A stretch of DNA of 56,701 nt from the NCBI GenBank assembly GCA_016795245.1, contig JAEUIA010000079.1:1-56701 (forward strand). Direction: 5' to 3'. The notes below the pieces were generated by a model. That model was not told the origin of the DNA. It saw only the letters and a list, made by a program, of their open reading frames with translations, and searched no databases. The position numbers and the translations under genes are program-made. The stretch comes from Planctomycetota bacterium. Lineage in GTDB: Bacteria; Planctomycetota; UBA1135; GCA-002686595. Position 1 is the first letter of the stretch; each line of letters begins with the position of its first letter. Of this stretch, positions 47,324 through 54,960 are shown one piece after another.

Positions 47324-47343
47324 CCGATTCGCCAGCGAGTCGG
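47324..47343 (+). promoter_or_regulatory. Hairpin in the groES leader
   Basis: CCGATTCG (47324-47331) pairs with CGAGTCGG (47336-47343), with one T-G wobble and loop CCAG. It sits between the response regulator stop and groES. It could end the upstream transcript or control groES. No CIRCE (TTAGCACTC-N9-GAGTGCTAA) was found. Confidence 0.4.
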
Positions 47344-47399
47344 GGCCAACGACAACCACTACTCACCAACACCCCATCGAAGAGAAGAGACACACAACC

Positions 47400-47726
47400 A
47401 TGGCCACGAAGACCACCACTCAATCCAGCAAGAAGACCGGCACCATCCGTCCCCTCGGCGACCGCGTGCTCGTCAAGCGCGCGACGGCCGAAGAGCGCAC
47501 CGCCGGCGGCATCCTCCTCCCGGAGAGCGCCAAGGACAAGCCGAAGGAAGGCACGATCATCTCGATCGGCGAAGGCCGCACGCTCGACAACGGCGAGAAG
47601 TCGAAGTTCTCGGTCAAGGTCAACGACCGCATCCTCTTCAGCGCCTACGCCGGCACTGAAGTCAAGTTCGGCGGCGAAGAGTTCCTGATCATGCGCGAGG
47701 AAGACATCCTCGGCGTGATCGGTTGA
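47400..47726 (+). CDS. groES: Co-chaperonin GroES
   Basis: The lid of the GroEL folding chamber, 108 residues from ATG 47400. After a Thr/Lys-rich N-terminal extension of about 13 residues come IRPLGDRVLVKRATAEERTAGGILLPESAKDKPKEGTII. The mobile loop is followed by NDRILFSAYAGTEVKFGGEEFLIMREEDILGVI. groEL follows after 57 bases in the same operon. Confidence 0.97.
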   Translation: MATKTTTQSSKKTGTIRPLGDRVLVKRATAEERTAGGILLPESAKDKPKEGTIISIGEGRTLDNGEKSKFSVKVNDRILFSAYAGTEVKFGGEEFLIMREEDILGVIG

Positions 47727-47783
47727 TTTCTCGCGCCCCTACACAACTCATCCGACACAACTAGAGAAAGCAACGAACACACC

Positions 47784-49406
47784 ATGGCCAAGCAAATCTG
47801 CTACGACGCGACCGCGCGCGAGAAGATCCGCGACGGCGTGCGCAAGCTCGCTCGCGCCGTCAAAGTCACGTTGGGCCCGCGCGGGCGCAACGTGATCATC
47901 GAGAAGTCCTTCGGCAGCCCGACCGTCACCAAGGACGGCGTCACGGTTTCCAAGGAGATCGAACTCGAAGATGCCTACGAAAACATGGGCGCGCAGCTCG
48001 TCAAGCAAGTCGCGCAGCGCACCAACGATCAGGCCGGTGACGGCACGACGACCGCCACGGTCCTCGCCGAAGCCATCTTCGAAGAAGGCCTGAAGAACGT
48101 CACCGCCGGCGCGAACCCGGTCGCGCTCAAGCGCGGCATCGACAAGGCCGTCGACTCGGCCGTCGCGAGCTTGAAGAAGCTCTCGACGAGCGTGAAGGGT
48201 CACAACGAGATCGCGCAAGTCGGCACGGTCGCCAGCAACGGCGACACCGAGATCGGCGAGATGATCGCGAAGGCCATGGACAAGGTCGGCAAGGACGGCG
48301 TCATCACCGTCGAAGAAGGCAAGTCGCTCACCACCGAAGTCGAGTGGGTCGAGGGCATGCAGTTCGACAAGGGCTGGCTCTCGCCGCACTTCATCACGAG
48401 CCCGCAGACGATGGAGGCCGTGTACGAAAACCCCTACATCCTCGTGTACGAGAAGAAGATCTCGACCGTGAAGGACATGATCTCGCTGCTCGAGCAAGTC
48501 GCGCAGTCCGGGCGTCCCTTGGTCATGATCGCCGAGGAAATCGAAGGCGAAGCGCTCGCCACGCTCGTGGTGAACAAGCTGCGCGGCGCGTTCCCGTGCG
48601 TCGCGGTCAAGGCTCCGGGCTTCGGTGACCGTCGCAAGAGCATGATGGAAGACATCGCCGCCCTCACGGGTGCGACCGCCATCATGGAAGCGACCGGCGC
48701 GACGCTCGAAGGCGTCACGTTGAAGGACCTCGGCACCGCCAAGAAGGTCGTCGTCGACAAGGACAACACGACCATCATCGAAGGCGCGGGCGCGAAGGAC
48801 GCGATCAAGGGCCGCATCGCGCAGATCCGGGCCGAGATCGAAGTCACGAAGAGCGACTACGACAAGGAGAAACTCCAGGAGCGTCTCGCCAAGCTCTCGG
48901 GCGGTGTTGCGCAGATCAATGTCGGCGCAGCGACCGAGTCCGAGATGAAGGAGAAGAAGCAGCGCGTCGAGGACGCCCTGCACGCCACGCGCGCTGCGGT
49001 CGAAGAAGGCATCGTTCCCGGCGGCGGCGTTGCGCTGCTGTCGACGATCGAAGCCATCGAAGCCCTCAAGCTCGACAACGACGAACGCGTCGGCGCGATG
49101 ATCGTGCGCCGCGCGGTCGAAGCTCCGATGCGACAGATTGCGATGAACGCCGGCCTCGACGGCGCCGTCGTGGTGCAGAACGTGCGTCAGAGCAACAAGT
49201 CGAAGAACTGGGGCTACAACGCCGCGACCGAGGAATACGAAGACCTCGTGAAGTCGGGCGTCATCGACCCGACCAAGGTCGTCCGCACCGCCCTCCAGAA
49301 CGCGGCTTCCGTCGCGAGCCTCCTGCTCACGACCGACGCGCTGGTTTCCGACCTCCCCGAAAGGGAGAAGGAAGGCGCCGGCGCCGGACACGGCCACTCT
49401 CACTAG
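47784..49406 (+). CDS. groEL: Chaperonin GroEL, 3' end apparently replaced by an inserted element
   Basis: An ATP-dependent folding chaperonin of 540 residues. Motifs include [36 protein letters not shown] and [15 protein letters not shown] (nucleotide site), apical-domain [18 protein letters not shown] and [13 protein letters not shown], then [13 protein letters not shown] and [44 protein letters not shown]. The tail is Gly/His-rich ([10 protein letters not shown]) and not the common GGM tail. Bases 49091-49403 (residues about 437-540) are repeated at 51412-51724 with ten differences. The downstream copy precedes the only strong terminator. I infer that the present 3' end was brought in by the RT element while the original lies downstream. 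The gene is complete and should be functional. Confidence 0.97.
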   Translation: MAKQICYDATAREKIRDGVRKLARAVKVTLGPRGRNVIIEKSFGSPTVTKDGVTVSKEIELEDAYENMGAQLVKQVAQRTNDQAGDGTTTATVLAEAIFEEGLKNVTAGANPVALKRGIDKAVDSAVASLKKLSTSVKGHNEIAQVGTVASNGDTEIGEMIAKAMDKVGKDGVITVEEGKSLTTEVEWVEGMQFDKGWLSPHFITSPQTMEAVYENPYILVYEKKISTVKDMISLLEQVAQSGRPLVMIAEEIEGEALATLVVNKLRGAFPCVAVKAPGFGDRRKSMMEDIAALTGATAIMEATGATLEGVTLKDLGTAKKVVVDKDNTTIIEGAGAKDAIKGRIAQIRAEIEVTKSDYDKEKLQERLAKLSGGVAQINVGAATESEMKEKKQRVEDALHATRAAVEEGIVPGGGVALLSTIEAIEALKLDNDERVGAMIVRRAVEAPMRQIAMNAGLDGAVVVQNVRQSNKSKNWGYNAATEEYEDLVKSGVIDPTKVVRTALQNAASVASLLLTTDALVSDLPEREKEGAGAGHGHSH

Positions 49407-51411
49407 GAAGTACATGACGCGGCGGGCCACAGTGCTAGGGTCCGCCGAGTTCTTTAAGAACGTCGAACAAGGTTAGTTGCGCCGAATGGACTAGCAGACG
49501 CATTGCCGCGGCGATGCGTTTGCGAGTCGCGTTCGTTCCAGCAGATTCCAATGCTGTTCGGCATTTCCCATTCGCAAGGGTGGGAAGTCCGCACAGTTCT
49601 GCTTTGACCCGTGGTGATACCACCATGCGAGCAACAGGCCAACAAGCCACAATGCTTTACTCCGCGGCTAGTCCTTGTTCGACGTGCACCACTGAACGTC
49701 CGCTCGCAAACGATCTAACATCAAGCATGTGGAATGACACGCACATTTGACAGCTACTTCAGTGAACGCGAGATTGTTCGCGCACTGATCAAAATTAGAC
49801 TAAAGCGAGCAGCTCACAGACACGACCGAGAGTACTTTGCGAATCTCTCCGGGTCTGGGATCCGCGAGGAACGCGTGGAAAGCGTTGATACCGCATTCCC
49901 CCCGCGGAGGGAATGGATTCGTCTGGGTAAGCGTTACCGTGAAGGGAAATCTTCACAGGATGTTGCGGCTTCTCAGCTGTTGCTCACGACCACCAGGAAG
50001 ATGGAGAGTAGCCTTTCAGCTGGAAAGGCCTGGGCCCAAAACCTACGTGAGCTGATCGGCAGAATTCGGGAGTTGGCACTGAATAGTGCGAACTACCGGC
50101 TGCCGGCCCCGTCGATTGTCCCTGTCGCGCGAGGAGATGGGCTGTATCGCCCCATTGCGCTCCTGCGAAATGTCGAAGACCGCGTCATTTGCAGCCAGAC
50201 CGCGAAGTATTTGCGTACCCAATTCGATCCTGACTTCATGTCGAGCAGCTACGCCTTTCGAGTACGAAGAGGGAAGGAACCGCCCCCCACTCACCACGAT
50301 GCGGTCAGGGACGTGGAGCGCTTCAGGTCGGAAAACGCGGGTCCGCTCTGGGTTGCGGAGTGCGACATCCAGTCTTTTTTTGATGCAATACACCACGATG
50401 TTGCGTGGCGAGCATTCTGTGATGCAAGTGGGGCAGCGGCGCGGCGTGGAGTCGCGATCGATCCAAGAGCCGTTGCTGTATTTAGCAGCTTCCTCAATTC
50501 CTATACGTTTTTCGGGACCGCAGCTCCCAAAGCACGAGAGTGGCTTGAGGCTCGTGGCATTCAGGGCGAGTTAAAGAGCCCGAGGAGGGCACTAGAGAAT
50601 TACTACTCTAGACCTGAGAGCGAACGTGTCGGAATTCCCCAGGGCGGGGCGCTCTCCTGCTTGGTGGCCAATCTTGTTCTTCACCGAGCAGATCGTGCCG
50701 TAGCTACCGTCATGCCCAGCGCGCACTACGCTCGATATTGCGACGACATGGTGCTTCTGAGCACATCGCGCAGCGACTGCGACACGGCGTTTCAGGAGTA
50801 CGTTCGGGTTCTACATGAACTAAGGCTGCCTTGTCATCCGCCTCGGCTGTGGGATGGTTACTCATCAGGGCACTGGACCGGAAAGAGCAAGAATACGTAC
50901 CCTTGGGGACCCAAGCGGGATGGGCACGTGCCTTGGCTTAGCTTCGTTGGCTATCAGGTCCGGCACGACGGGCTATTTCGTGTACGGAAGTCCACGCTTC
51001 AGAAGGAGCTGGACAAGCAGGAACGGCTCGCCGATGACACCCTCCAGGCAGTTCTCGCGCCTAGCGGTCATTCATCACCAAAGCGAGCAGCACGCTCGGT
51101 CCACGTAATTGAGTTCCGCCTGCGAAGTCGACTACTCGCGATGTCTGTGGGTACGCGCGGAATCAAACAGGATCCATCACGTGCGCGAAGCGGTTGCTGG
51201 AGCGCTGGTTTTCCGCTACTTGTCGAGAACCGCAACATCGGGGCGCAAATGAAGCTGTTGGATCGAGGAAGGCAGCGACAGCTACTCCGCGTACGCCGCA
51301 TACTCGGTCGGACGCTTGCGAAACGCTCTGCGACTCCTCGTACTGATGGGGCAAGTTTCTGGGCGCCCAGTCACTACGGGCGGCCCTACAGCTACTTCGT
51401 CGCCTTTCAAA
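49091..51411 (+). mobile_element. RT-encoding element inserted in groEL with gene-restoring 3' end
   Basis: Removing 49091-51411 joins 49090 exactly to 51412 and recreates one uninterrupted groEL ending at 51727 just before a strong terminator. The segment contains a 313-bp groEL 3' end, a 327-base hairpin-rich untranslated stretch and one RT gene with lower GC than its surroundings. This geometry matches elements that enter the 3' part of a gene and supply a substitute end, as prophage e14 does in icd. However, no integrase is present. Boundaries within the duplicated 313 bp cannot be fixed exactly. Confidence 0.65.
49407..49733 (+). ncRNA. Candidate structured RNA between groEL and the RT gene
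   Basis: This 327-base stretch has no convincing coding frame but several hairpins: GCAGACGCAT/ATGCGTTTGC enclosing GCCGCGGC (49494-49523), CAGCA/TGCTG (49539-49556), TTCCCA/TGGGAA (49565-49586), GTGGT/ACCAC (49611-49623) and GACGT/ACGTC (49681-49699). Bacterial RTs commonly work on a nearby structured RNA (retron msr-msd, DRT and intron RNAs). It may be the RT's template or binding RNA. No retron, group II domain V or TR/VR signature was recognised. Confidence 0.45.
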
Positions 51412-51422
51412 CGGCGCGATGA
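49734..51422 (+). CDS. Reverse transcriptase (non-retron, non-maturase type; UG/DRT-like)
   Basis: This 562-residue protein is an RNA-directed DNA polymerase. RT blocks in order: [23 protein letters not shown] and [13 protein letters not shown] (about 138-180), [13 protein letters not shown] with Asp211, [21 protein letters not shown] (300-320), [13 protein letters not shown] with catalytic Asp337/Asp338 (YCDD), and [13 protein letters not shown] (401-413). The C-terminal 150 residues are basic and helical ([34 protein letters not shown]). No maturase X motif, HNH nuclease or integrase domain is seen. The style resembles the 'unknown group' RTs that include phage-defence DRTs, but I cannot assign a group. 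GC is visibly lower than in groEL. The stop TGA (51420-51422) lies inside the displaced groEL copy and overlaps its ATG (ATGA). Confidence 0.9.
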   Translation: MTRTFDSYFSEREIVRALIKIRLKRAAHRHDREYFANLSGSGIREERVESVDTAFPPRREWIRLGKRYREGKSSQDVAASQLLLTTTRKMESSLSAGKAWAQNLRELIGRIRELALNSANYRLPAPSIVPVARGDGLYRPIALLRNVEDRVICSQTAKYLRTQFDPDFMSSSYAFRVRRGKEPPPTHHDAVRDVERFRSENAGPLWVAECDIQSFFDAIHHDVAWRAFCDASGAAARRGVAIDPRAVAVFSSFLNSYTFFGTAAPKAREWLEARGIQGELKSPRRALENYYSRPESERVGIPQGGALSCLVANLVLHRADRAVATVMPSAHYARYCDDMVLLSTSRSDCDTAFQEYVRVLHELRLPCHPPRLWDGYSSGHWTGKSKNTYPWGPKRDGHVPWLSFVGYQVRHDGLFRVRKSTLQKELDKQERLADDTLQAVLAPSGHSSPKRAARSVHVIEFRLRSRLLAMSVGTRGIKQDPSRARSGCWSAGFPLLVENRNIGAQMKLLDRGRQRQLLRVRRILGRTLAKRSATPRTDGASFWAPSHYGRPYSYFVAFQTAR

Positions 51423-51727
51423 TCGTGCGCCGCGCGGTCGAAGCTCCGATGCGCCAGATCGCGATGAACGCCGGTCTCGACGGCGCCGTCGTGGTGCAGA
51501 ACGTGCGTCAGAGCAACAAGTCGAAGAACTGGGGCTACAACGCCGCGACCGAGGAATACGAAGACCTCGTGAAGTCGGGCGTCATCGACCCGACCAAGGT
51601 CGTCCGCACCGCCCTGCAGAACGCGGCTTCCGTCGCGAGCTTGCTGCTCACGACCGACGCGCTGGTTTCCGACCTCCCCGAAAAGGAGAAGGAAGGCGCC
51701 GGCGCCGGACACGGCCACGGGCACTGA
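51412..51727 (+). pseudogene. Displaced groEL 3' end (GroEL C-terminal fragment)
   Basis: It is about 97% identical to 49091-49403. Seven codons differ: five silently, one Arg to Lys and one Ser to Gly. The stop codon also differs (TGA versus TAG). From ATG 51419 a 102-residue polypeptide could be made ([20 protein letters not shown]...GHGHGH), corresponding to the C-terminal part of the GroEL equatorial domain. That ATG overlaps the RT stop (ATGA), so translational coupling is possible. It is followed by what is probably the original groEL terminator. It is not a complete chaperonin. Its frame has stayed intact, which may mean selection or simply recent insertion. Confidence 0.85.
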
Positions 51728-51763
51728 GCTCGAAGAGCACTTTCGAAATTCGACGAGACAGCA

Positions 51764-51799
51764 GGCGGGCCGCGCGAGAGATATCTCGCGCGGCCCGCC
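51764..51799 (+). terminator. Strong terminator of the groESL-RT transcript
   Basis: GGCGGGCCGCGCGAG (51764-51778) pairs perfectly with CTCGCGCGGCCCGCC (51785-51799) around loop AGATAT, 37 bases after the displaced groEL stop. No comparable hairpin follows the intact groEL at 49406. This suggests the RT is transcribed by read-through from the groES promoter. Confidence 0.85.
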
Positions 51800-51940
51800 G
51801 CTCGTTTCGCGGTCGCGGTGGATCGGAAGCCTCAAGAGCTCGTTAGTCGGCCGTTCGAGCAAAGTCGAGATCGACGGACCTTCCGACCCCGCGCGTGCGT
51901 CAGATGCCTACAATCGCGCAACCCAAAGGAGTGTTTCGTC

Positions 51941-53215
51941 ATGAGGTCGCTCGCAGCTTCGCTCGTCGTTTCGCTCTCCCTGCTCGTGCCGTCGGCCCAC
52001 GCCAACACGTGGGTCGTCGACGACACACCCGGCCCGGGAGTCGACTTCCCTTCCATCGCTCTAGCCATGACCGTCGCCCTTCCCGGCGATGTGTTCATCG
52101 TGAGAGCCGGCAACTACTCGGGGTTCACGCTGCAGGTCGGCGCTGTGATCCTGTGTGAGACCGGCGTGTTCGTCACCGGCGACATCGAGGTGTCGAACGT
52201 GCCGGGCGGCAATCACGCCGCGCTCGTGAACCTGACGGCGGAGACGATCCGCATCGATCAGTGCACGGGCGGCGTGCTGCTCGAGGACGTCGTCGCGCGC
52301 CCCGGAACCTTCGCGCCGGGCCAGACGGCGCTCGTCAGCATCAGCAACTCGATCGACGTGCGACTGCGCAATGTCGATGTCGATCTGATCCAGCGCGGAG
52401 CCGCGGCGGCATCCGTCGTTTCATCACGCGTCGAGATCAGCACGAGCCGCTTGATCGGCGGCGCGGGACGTTCACACCATGCGATCCTCTTCCCGCCACC
52501 GCCTGAACCCGGCGGCGACGGACTCGTGATCAGCGGTGCGTCGGACGTACACGTCTCACGCACGGATGCGCGCGGTGGAGTCGGCGGAGACCTGCCCGCG
52601 AGCTTCACGTGCGCCTGCCTCGTCGCGGCGCCGGGCGGGTTCGGCATCCGCGTCGGCCCGGCAGCGAATCTGCTCTTGACCGGCTCGAGCACGTCGTTGA
52701 TCAAGGGCGGCAGCGGCGGGGTCGGACAGGACTGCCCCTACGACGGCGCGCCCGGCAACGGCATCGTGATCAGCTCCGGCGGTTCGGCGCGCATTTCGGG
52801 GGCGACCGTCTCGGGTGAATCTCCGCGCACGTTCTGCGGCGGGTCGCCGGTCTTGCCGGTGATCGGCGCGTACACGGTGCCATCCTCGCCGGAGCCCACG
52901 CTGCGGGTCACGGGCACGCCGCTCGCAGGAGCTCCGGTGACGTTCACGCTCTCGGGCACGCCGGGTGCGACGGCGCGTTTCTCGTTCGGGCGCAACTTCG
53001 CGATCACCGACGTGCCTTTCGTCGCGGAGGACATCCTCACGACGCCGATCCGTTTCTTCGACATGGGCGTGATCCCACCCTCGGGTGAGATCAGCCTCAC
53101 GATTCCACTGCCGGGCTATCTGCCGCGTGGGTTCCTGGTGGTGGCGCAAGGCCGGACGGATTCCGCCTCGATCGGCATGTCCTTGTCGCCGTCCGCCGCG
53201 ATCACGCTGCGCTGA
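51941..53215 (+). CDS. Secreted parallel beta-helix-like protein
   Basis: The start is ATG 51941 with AAAGGA upstream, giving 424 residues and a signal peptide ending HANTW. The N-terminal WVVDDTPGPGVDFPSIALAMTVALPGDVFIVRAGNYSGFTLQVG is a typical right-handed beta-helix entry (compare 'FxxIQxAIdaAxdGDtvxVxxGxY'). Repeats follow (VHVSRTDARGG, SARISGATVSGE). The C-terminal beta domain (LPLPGYLPRGFLVVAQG) resembles other planctomycete exported proteins. It is probably extracellular. The substrate is unknown. Confidence 0.78.
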   Translation: MRSLAASLVVSLSLLVPSAHANTWVVDDTPGPGVDFPSIALAMTVALPGDVFIVRAGNYSGFTLQVGAVILCETGVFVTGDIEVSNVPGGNHAALVNLTAETIRIDQCTGGVLLEDVVARPGTFAPGQTALVSISNSIDVRLRNVDVDLIQRGAAAASVVSSRVEISTSRLIGGAGRSHHAILFPPPPEPGGDGLVISGASDVHVSRTDARGGVGGDLPASFTCACLVAAPGGFGIRVGPAANLLLTGSSTSLIKGGSGGVGQDCPYDGAPGNGIVISSGGSARISGATVSGESPRTFCGGSPVLPVIGAYTVPSSPEPTLRVTGTPLAGAPVTFTLSGTPGATARFSFGRNFAITDVPFVAEDILTTPIRFFDMGVIPPSGEISLTIPLPGYLPRGFLVVAQGRTDSASIGMSLSPSAAITLR

Positions 53216-53298
53216 GCCAGGGCCGGGCGGTCTTTGGAGACGCTCCCAGCGAGCGGCTGGAGCCTGTTTGGGCCAGAAAACCGTACGAGTCGTTGATT

Positions 53299-53315
53299 TT
53301 GAGATTCAATCTCAA
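53299..53315. promoter_or_regulatory. Palindromic operator, Fur-box-like
   Basis: TTGAGATT-C-AATCTCAA is a perfect 8-1-8 palindrome in an AT-rich stretch of an otherwise GC-rich intergenic region, 48 bases before ATG 53363. It resembles the TTGAGAATNATTCTCAA style of Fur-family sites reported upstream of iron genes in several phyla. The downstream pair includes a c-type cytochrome, which fits metal-linked control. The assignment is tentative. Confidence 0.5.
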
Positions 53316-53362
53316 TAGAAAGAGCGGCTCACACGTCCCCCTTGCCCAAGAGCTCCCACGAC

Positions 53363-54118
53363 ATGCGCCTGCACTCCGCCTTCGCCCTGCTGATCCTCAC
53401 CGCACCCGCCTTCGCCAACGAACGTCGCTTCGCCTACTCCTACGAGGCCACGACCGTGCCGAAGGGCCAGTTCGAGTTGGAGAACTGGATCACCTACAAG
53501 CACGGGACCAAGAACGACTCGGACTTCAGGCGCGTGCAGTTCAGGCACGAACTCGAGTACGGCCTGACCGATCGACTGCAGCTCAGCGCCTATCTCGCGG
53601 ACTGGTCCTGGACGGACGCGGGGCGCGGCTCGGCCAGCACGACGCGCTACGACGATTCCGCCGTCGTGCTGAAGGTCAACTGGCTCGATCCGGCGCTCGA
53701 GGGCCTGGGCGTGTCGACCTACCACGAGGTCAAGGTCGGCGACGAGTTCATCGAACTCGAGAACAAGCTCATCGTTCAGCAGAACGTCGACCGCTTCGTC
53801 GGCGTCTACAACCTGACGCTCGAGGCCGAGTGGGAAGGCCGCGACTACGAGATGGACAACGGCGAGATCATCAACTCGCTGGGTCTCTCCTACGAACTGT
53901 CGCCGCGCCTCTTGATGGGCGTCGAAGCCGTGCACGAGATCCCGCTCCCGGATTGGAGGACCGGCGCGCACCAGCGCGTGCTGGCCGGCCCCAACCTCTC
54001 GTACCGTTTCGGCGGCGCGCACGGTTGGTGGATCACGACCTCGGCGCTGCAACAGCTGACCGGCGAGGATGACGAGGCCGAGTTCGAGATGCGCCTGATC
54101 GTGGGTGTCAGCCTGTGA
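53363..54118 (+). CDS. Outer-membrane beta-barrel-like protein (DUF6662-like)
   Basis: From ATG 53363 the protein has 251 residues with a signal peptide ending AFANE; an upstream TTG (53342) is less likely. The mature chain is a series of amphipathic beta strands (FAYSYEATTVPKGQFELENWITYK, FRHELEYGLTDRLQLSAYLADW, VVLKVNWLDP, GLSYELSPRLLMGVEAVHEI, GWWITTSALQQL) and ends in a strand with a C-terminal Leu, as in outer-membrane barrels. I associate it with DUF6662 from memory. It lies behind the palindromic operator and overlaps the cytochrome gene by four bases, forming an operon. Confidence 0.7.
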   Translation: MRLHSAFALLILTAPAFANERRFAYSYEATTVPKGQFELENWITYKHGTKNDSDFRRVQFRHELEYGLTDRLQLSAYLADWSWTDAGRGSASTTRYDDSAVVLKVNWLDPALEGLGVSTYHEVKVGDEFIELENKLIVQQNVDRFVGVYNLTLEAEWEGRDYEMDNGEIINSLGLSYELSPRLLMGVEAVHEIPLPDWRTGAHQRVLAGPNLSYRFGGAHGWWITTSALQQLTGEDDEAEFEMRLIVGVSL

Positions 54119-54456
54119 GACGGGGTGCGTGCGCGGTCGCGGCCCTCGCCCTTCTTGCGGGGTGCCTGGCGTGCGCGAGCACGGCGGTCCGCGCGCCTGA
54201 GATCAGCGCGGAAGTCGCGGCGGCCGGCCTGGCGCGCGGCTCGGACCGGGCGACCTTGGAGAGCGGACGCGAAGTGTTCCGCTCGTCGTGTGCACGCTGT
54301 CATGCGCTCCCGCGGATTGGCGATCACTCAGCCGAGGAGTGGCCGGCGATCGTGGACGACATGAGTCGCAAGTCGCGGCTCCTGGAATCCGATACGGCGG
54401 CACTGGCCGCGTTCATCCAGGCCTGTGCTGCGGTGGATCGCGCGACCGAAGGCTGA
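54115..54456 (+). CDS. Small c-type cytochrome lipoprotein
   Basis: GTG 54115 overlaps the stop of the barrel gene (GTGA). Of the 113 residues, the N-terminus ending LALLAGC is a lipobox. A single heme site CARCH lies at about residue 60, with a possible distal Met in DDMSRKSRLL. Single-heme proteins of this size carry electrons in the periplasm. It is probably anchored in a membrane and cotranscribed with the barrel protein under the Fur-like operator, which suggests a metal-related redox function (inference). Confidence 0.8.
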   Translation: MRRGACAVAALALLAGCLACASTAVRAPEISAEVAAAGLARGSDRATLESGREVFRSSCARCHALPRIGDHSAEEWPAIVDDMSRKSRLLESDTAALAAFIQACAAVDRATEG

Positions 54457-54551
54457 GCGAGCGCCCCGCGCCCGCCGTGCGGGACCGGACCTGCGCCGAT
54501 TTTTCGAGCAAGACCCGCAACCGGACGGACGACCGCTCGTCGACAGGTTGT

Positions 54552-54884
54552 ATGGACGTCGAATTCGACCCAGGCAGGCGCAAGCGAGAGCGGACGGGGA
54601 GCACTTCGGAGCGCGAGTCAGCCCCCGGCGGGCCCAGCCTGCTGAAGCCCGTGCACCTCTTGGGAGGCGTGTCCCTCTGGGCCGTGTGCGCGGCGGTCGA
54701 CCTGGCGCAACCTACTGCCGAAGATCAGGCATTTGCACTGCGTTTGACACGAAATTGGGCAGAACATCCGCTGCGAGTCATGGTCGCCGGCACCCTGCTT
54801 TTCTGGGCTTTGGGGGGCTCGGGAGGAGGGGTGCCGGCGGCTGTTCCCGGCCCGGAAGGCGGCGTCGCGGAGGCACCGTCCTAG
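54552..54884 (+). CDS. Possible small membrane protein
   Basis: A 110-residue frame from ATG 54552. The first 30 residues are polar and charged (DPGRRKRERTGSTSERESAP). Two hydrophobic segments follow (VHLLGGVSLWAVCAAVDL and LRVMVAGTLLFWALGG), suggesting two membrane helices joined by a short charged loop. No ribosome-binding site stands out and no family was recognised. It could be a spurious frame. It is the only plausible gene between the cytochrome and 54961. Confidence 0.45.
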   Translation: MDVEFDPGRRKRERTGSTSERESAPGGPSLLKPVHLLGGVSLWAVCAAVDLAQPTAEDQAFALRLTRNWAEHPLRVMVAGTLLFWALGGSGGGVPAAVPGPEGGVAEAPS

Positions 54885-54960
54885 GAAGATTCGCCTCCCT
54901 GCTTTAGAATCGAAGGGTGCATACCTGTCCGCGGATTTCGCGGGATGGATAGAAAACCCT

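Noticed and set aside
47305..47399. CIRCE/HrcA operator upstream of groES
   Set aside because: No TTAGCACTC-N9-GAGTGCTAA match. Only an unrelated short hairpin is present.
49407..49733. Classical retron msr-msd
   Set aside because: The inverted repeats flanking a canonical msr-msd and the retron-specific VTG/NAxxH RT motifs were not found.
49407..51411. Group II intron in groEL
   Set aside because: No domain V/VI hairpin lies between the RT and the 3' junction (the RT runs into it), no maturase X or HNH domain is seen, and a 313-bp exon duplication is not expected from intron homing.
49091..51727. Diversity-generating retroelement (template/variable repeat pair with RT)
   Set aside because: The two groEL copies differ at A, T, C and G positions, mostly silently, and not at template adenines. 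The target is a housekeeping chaperonin and no Avd gene is present.
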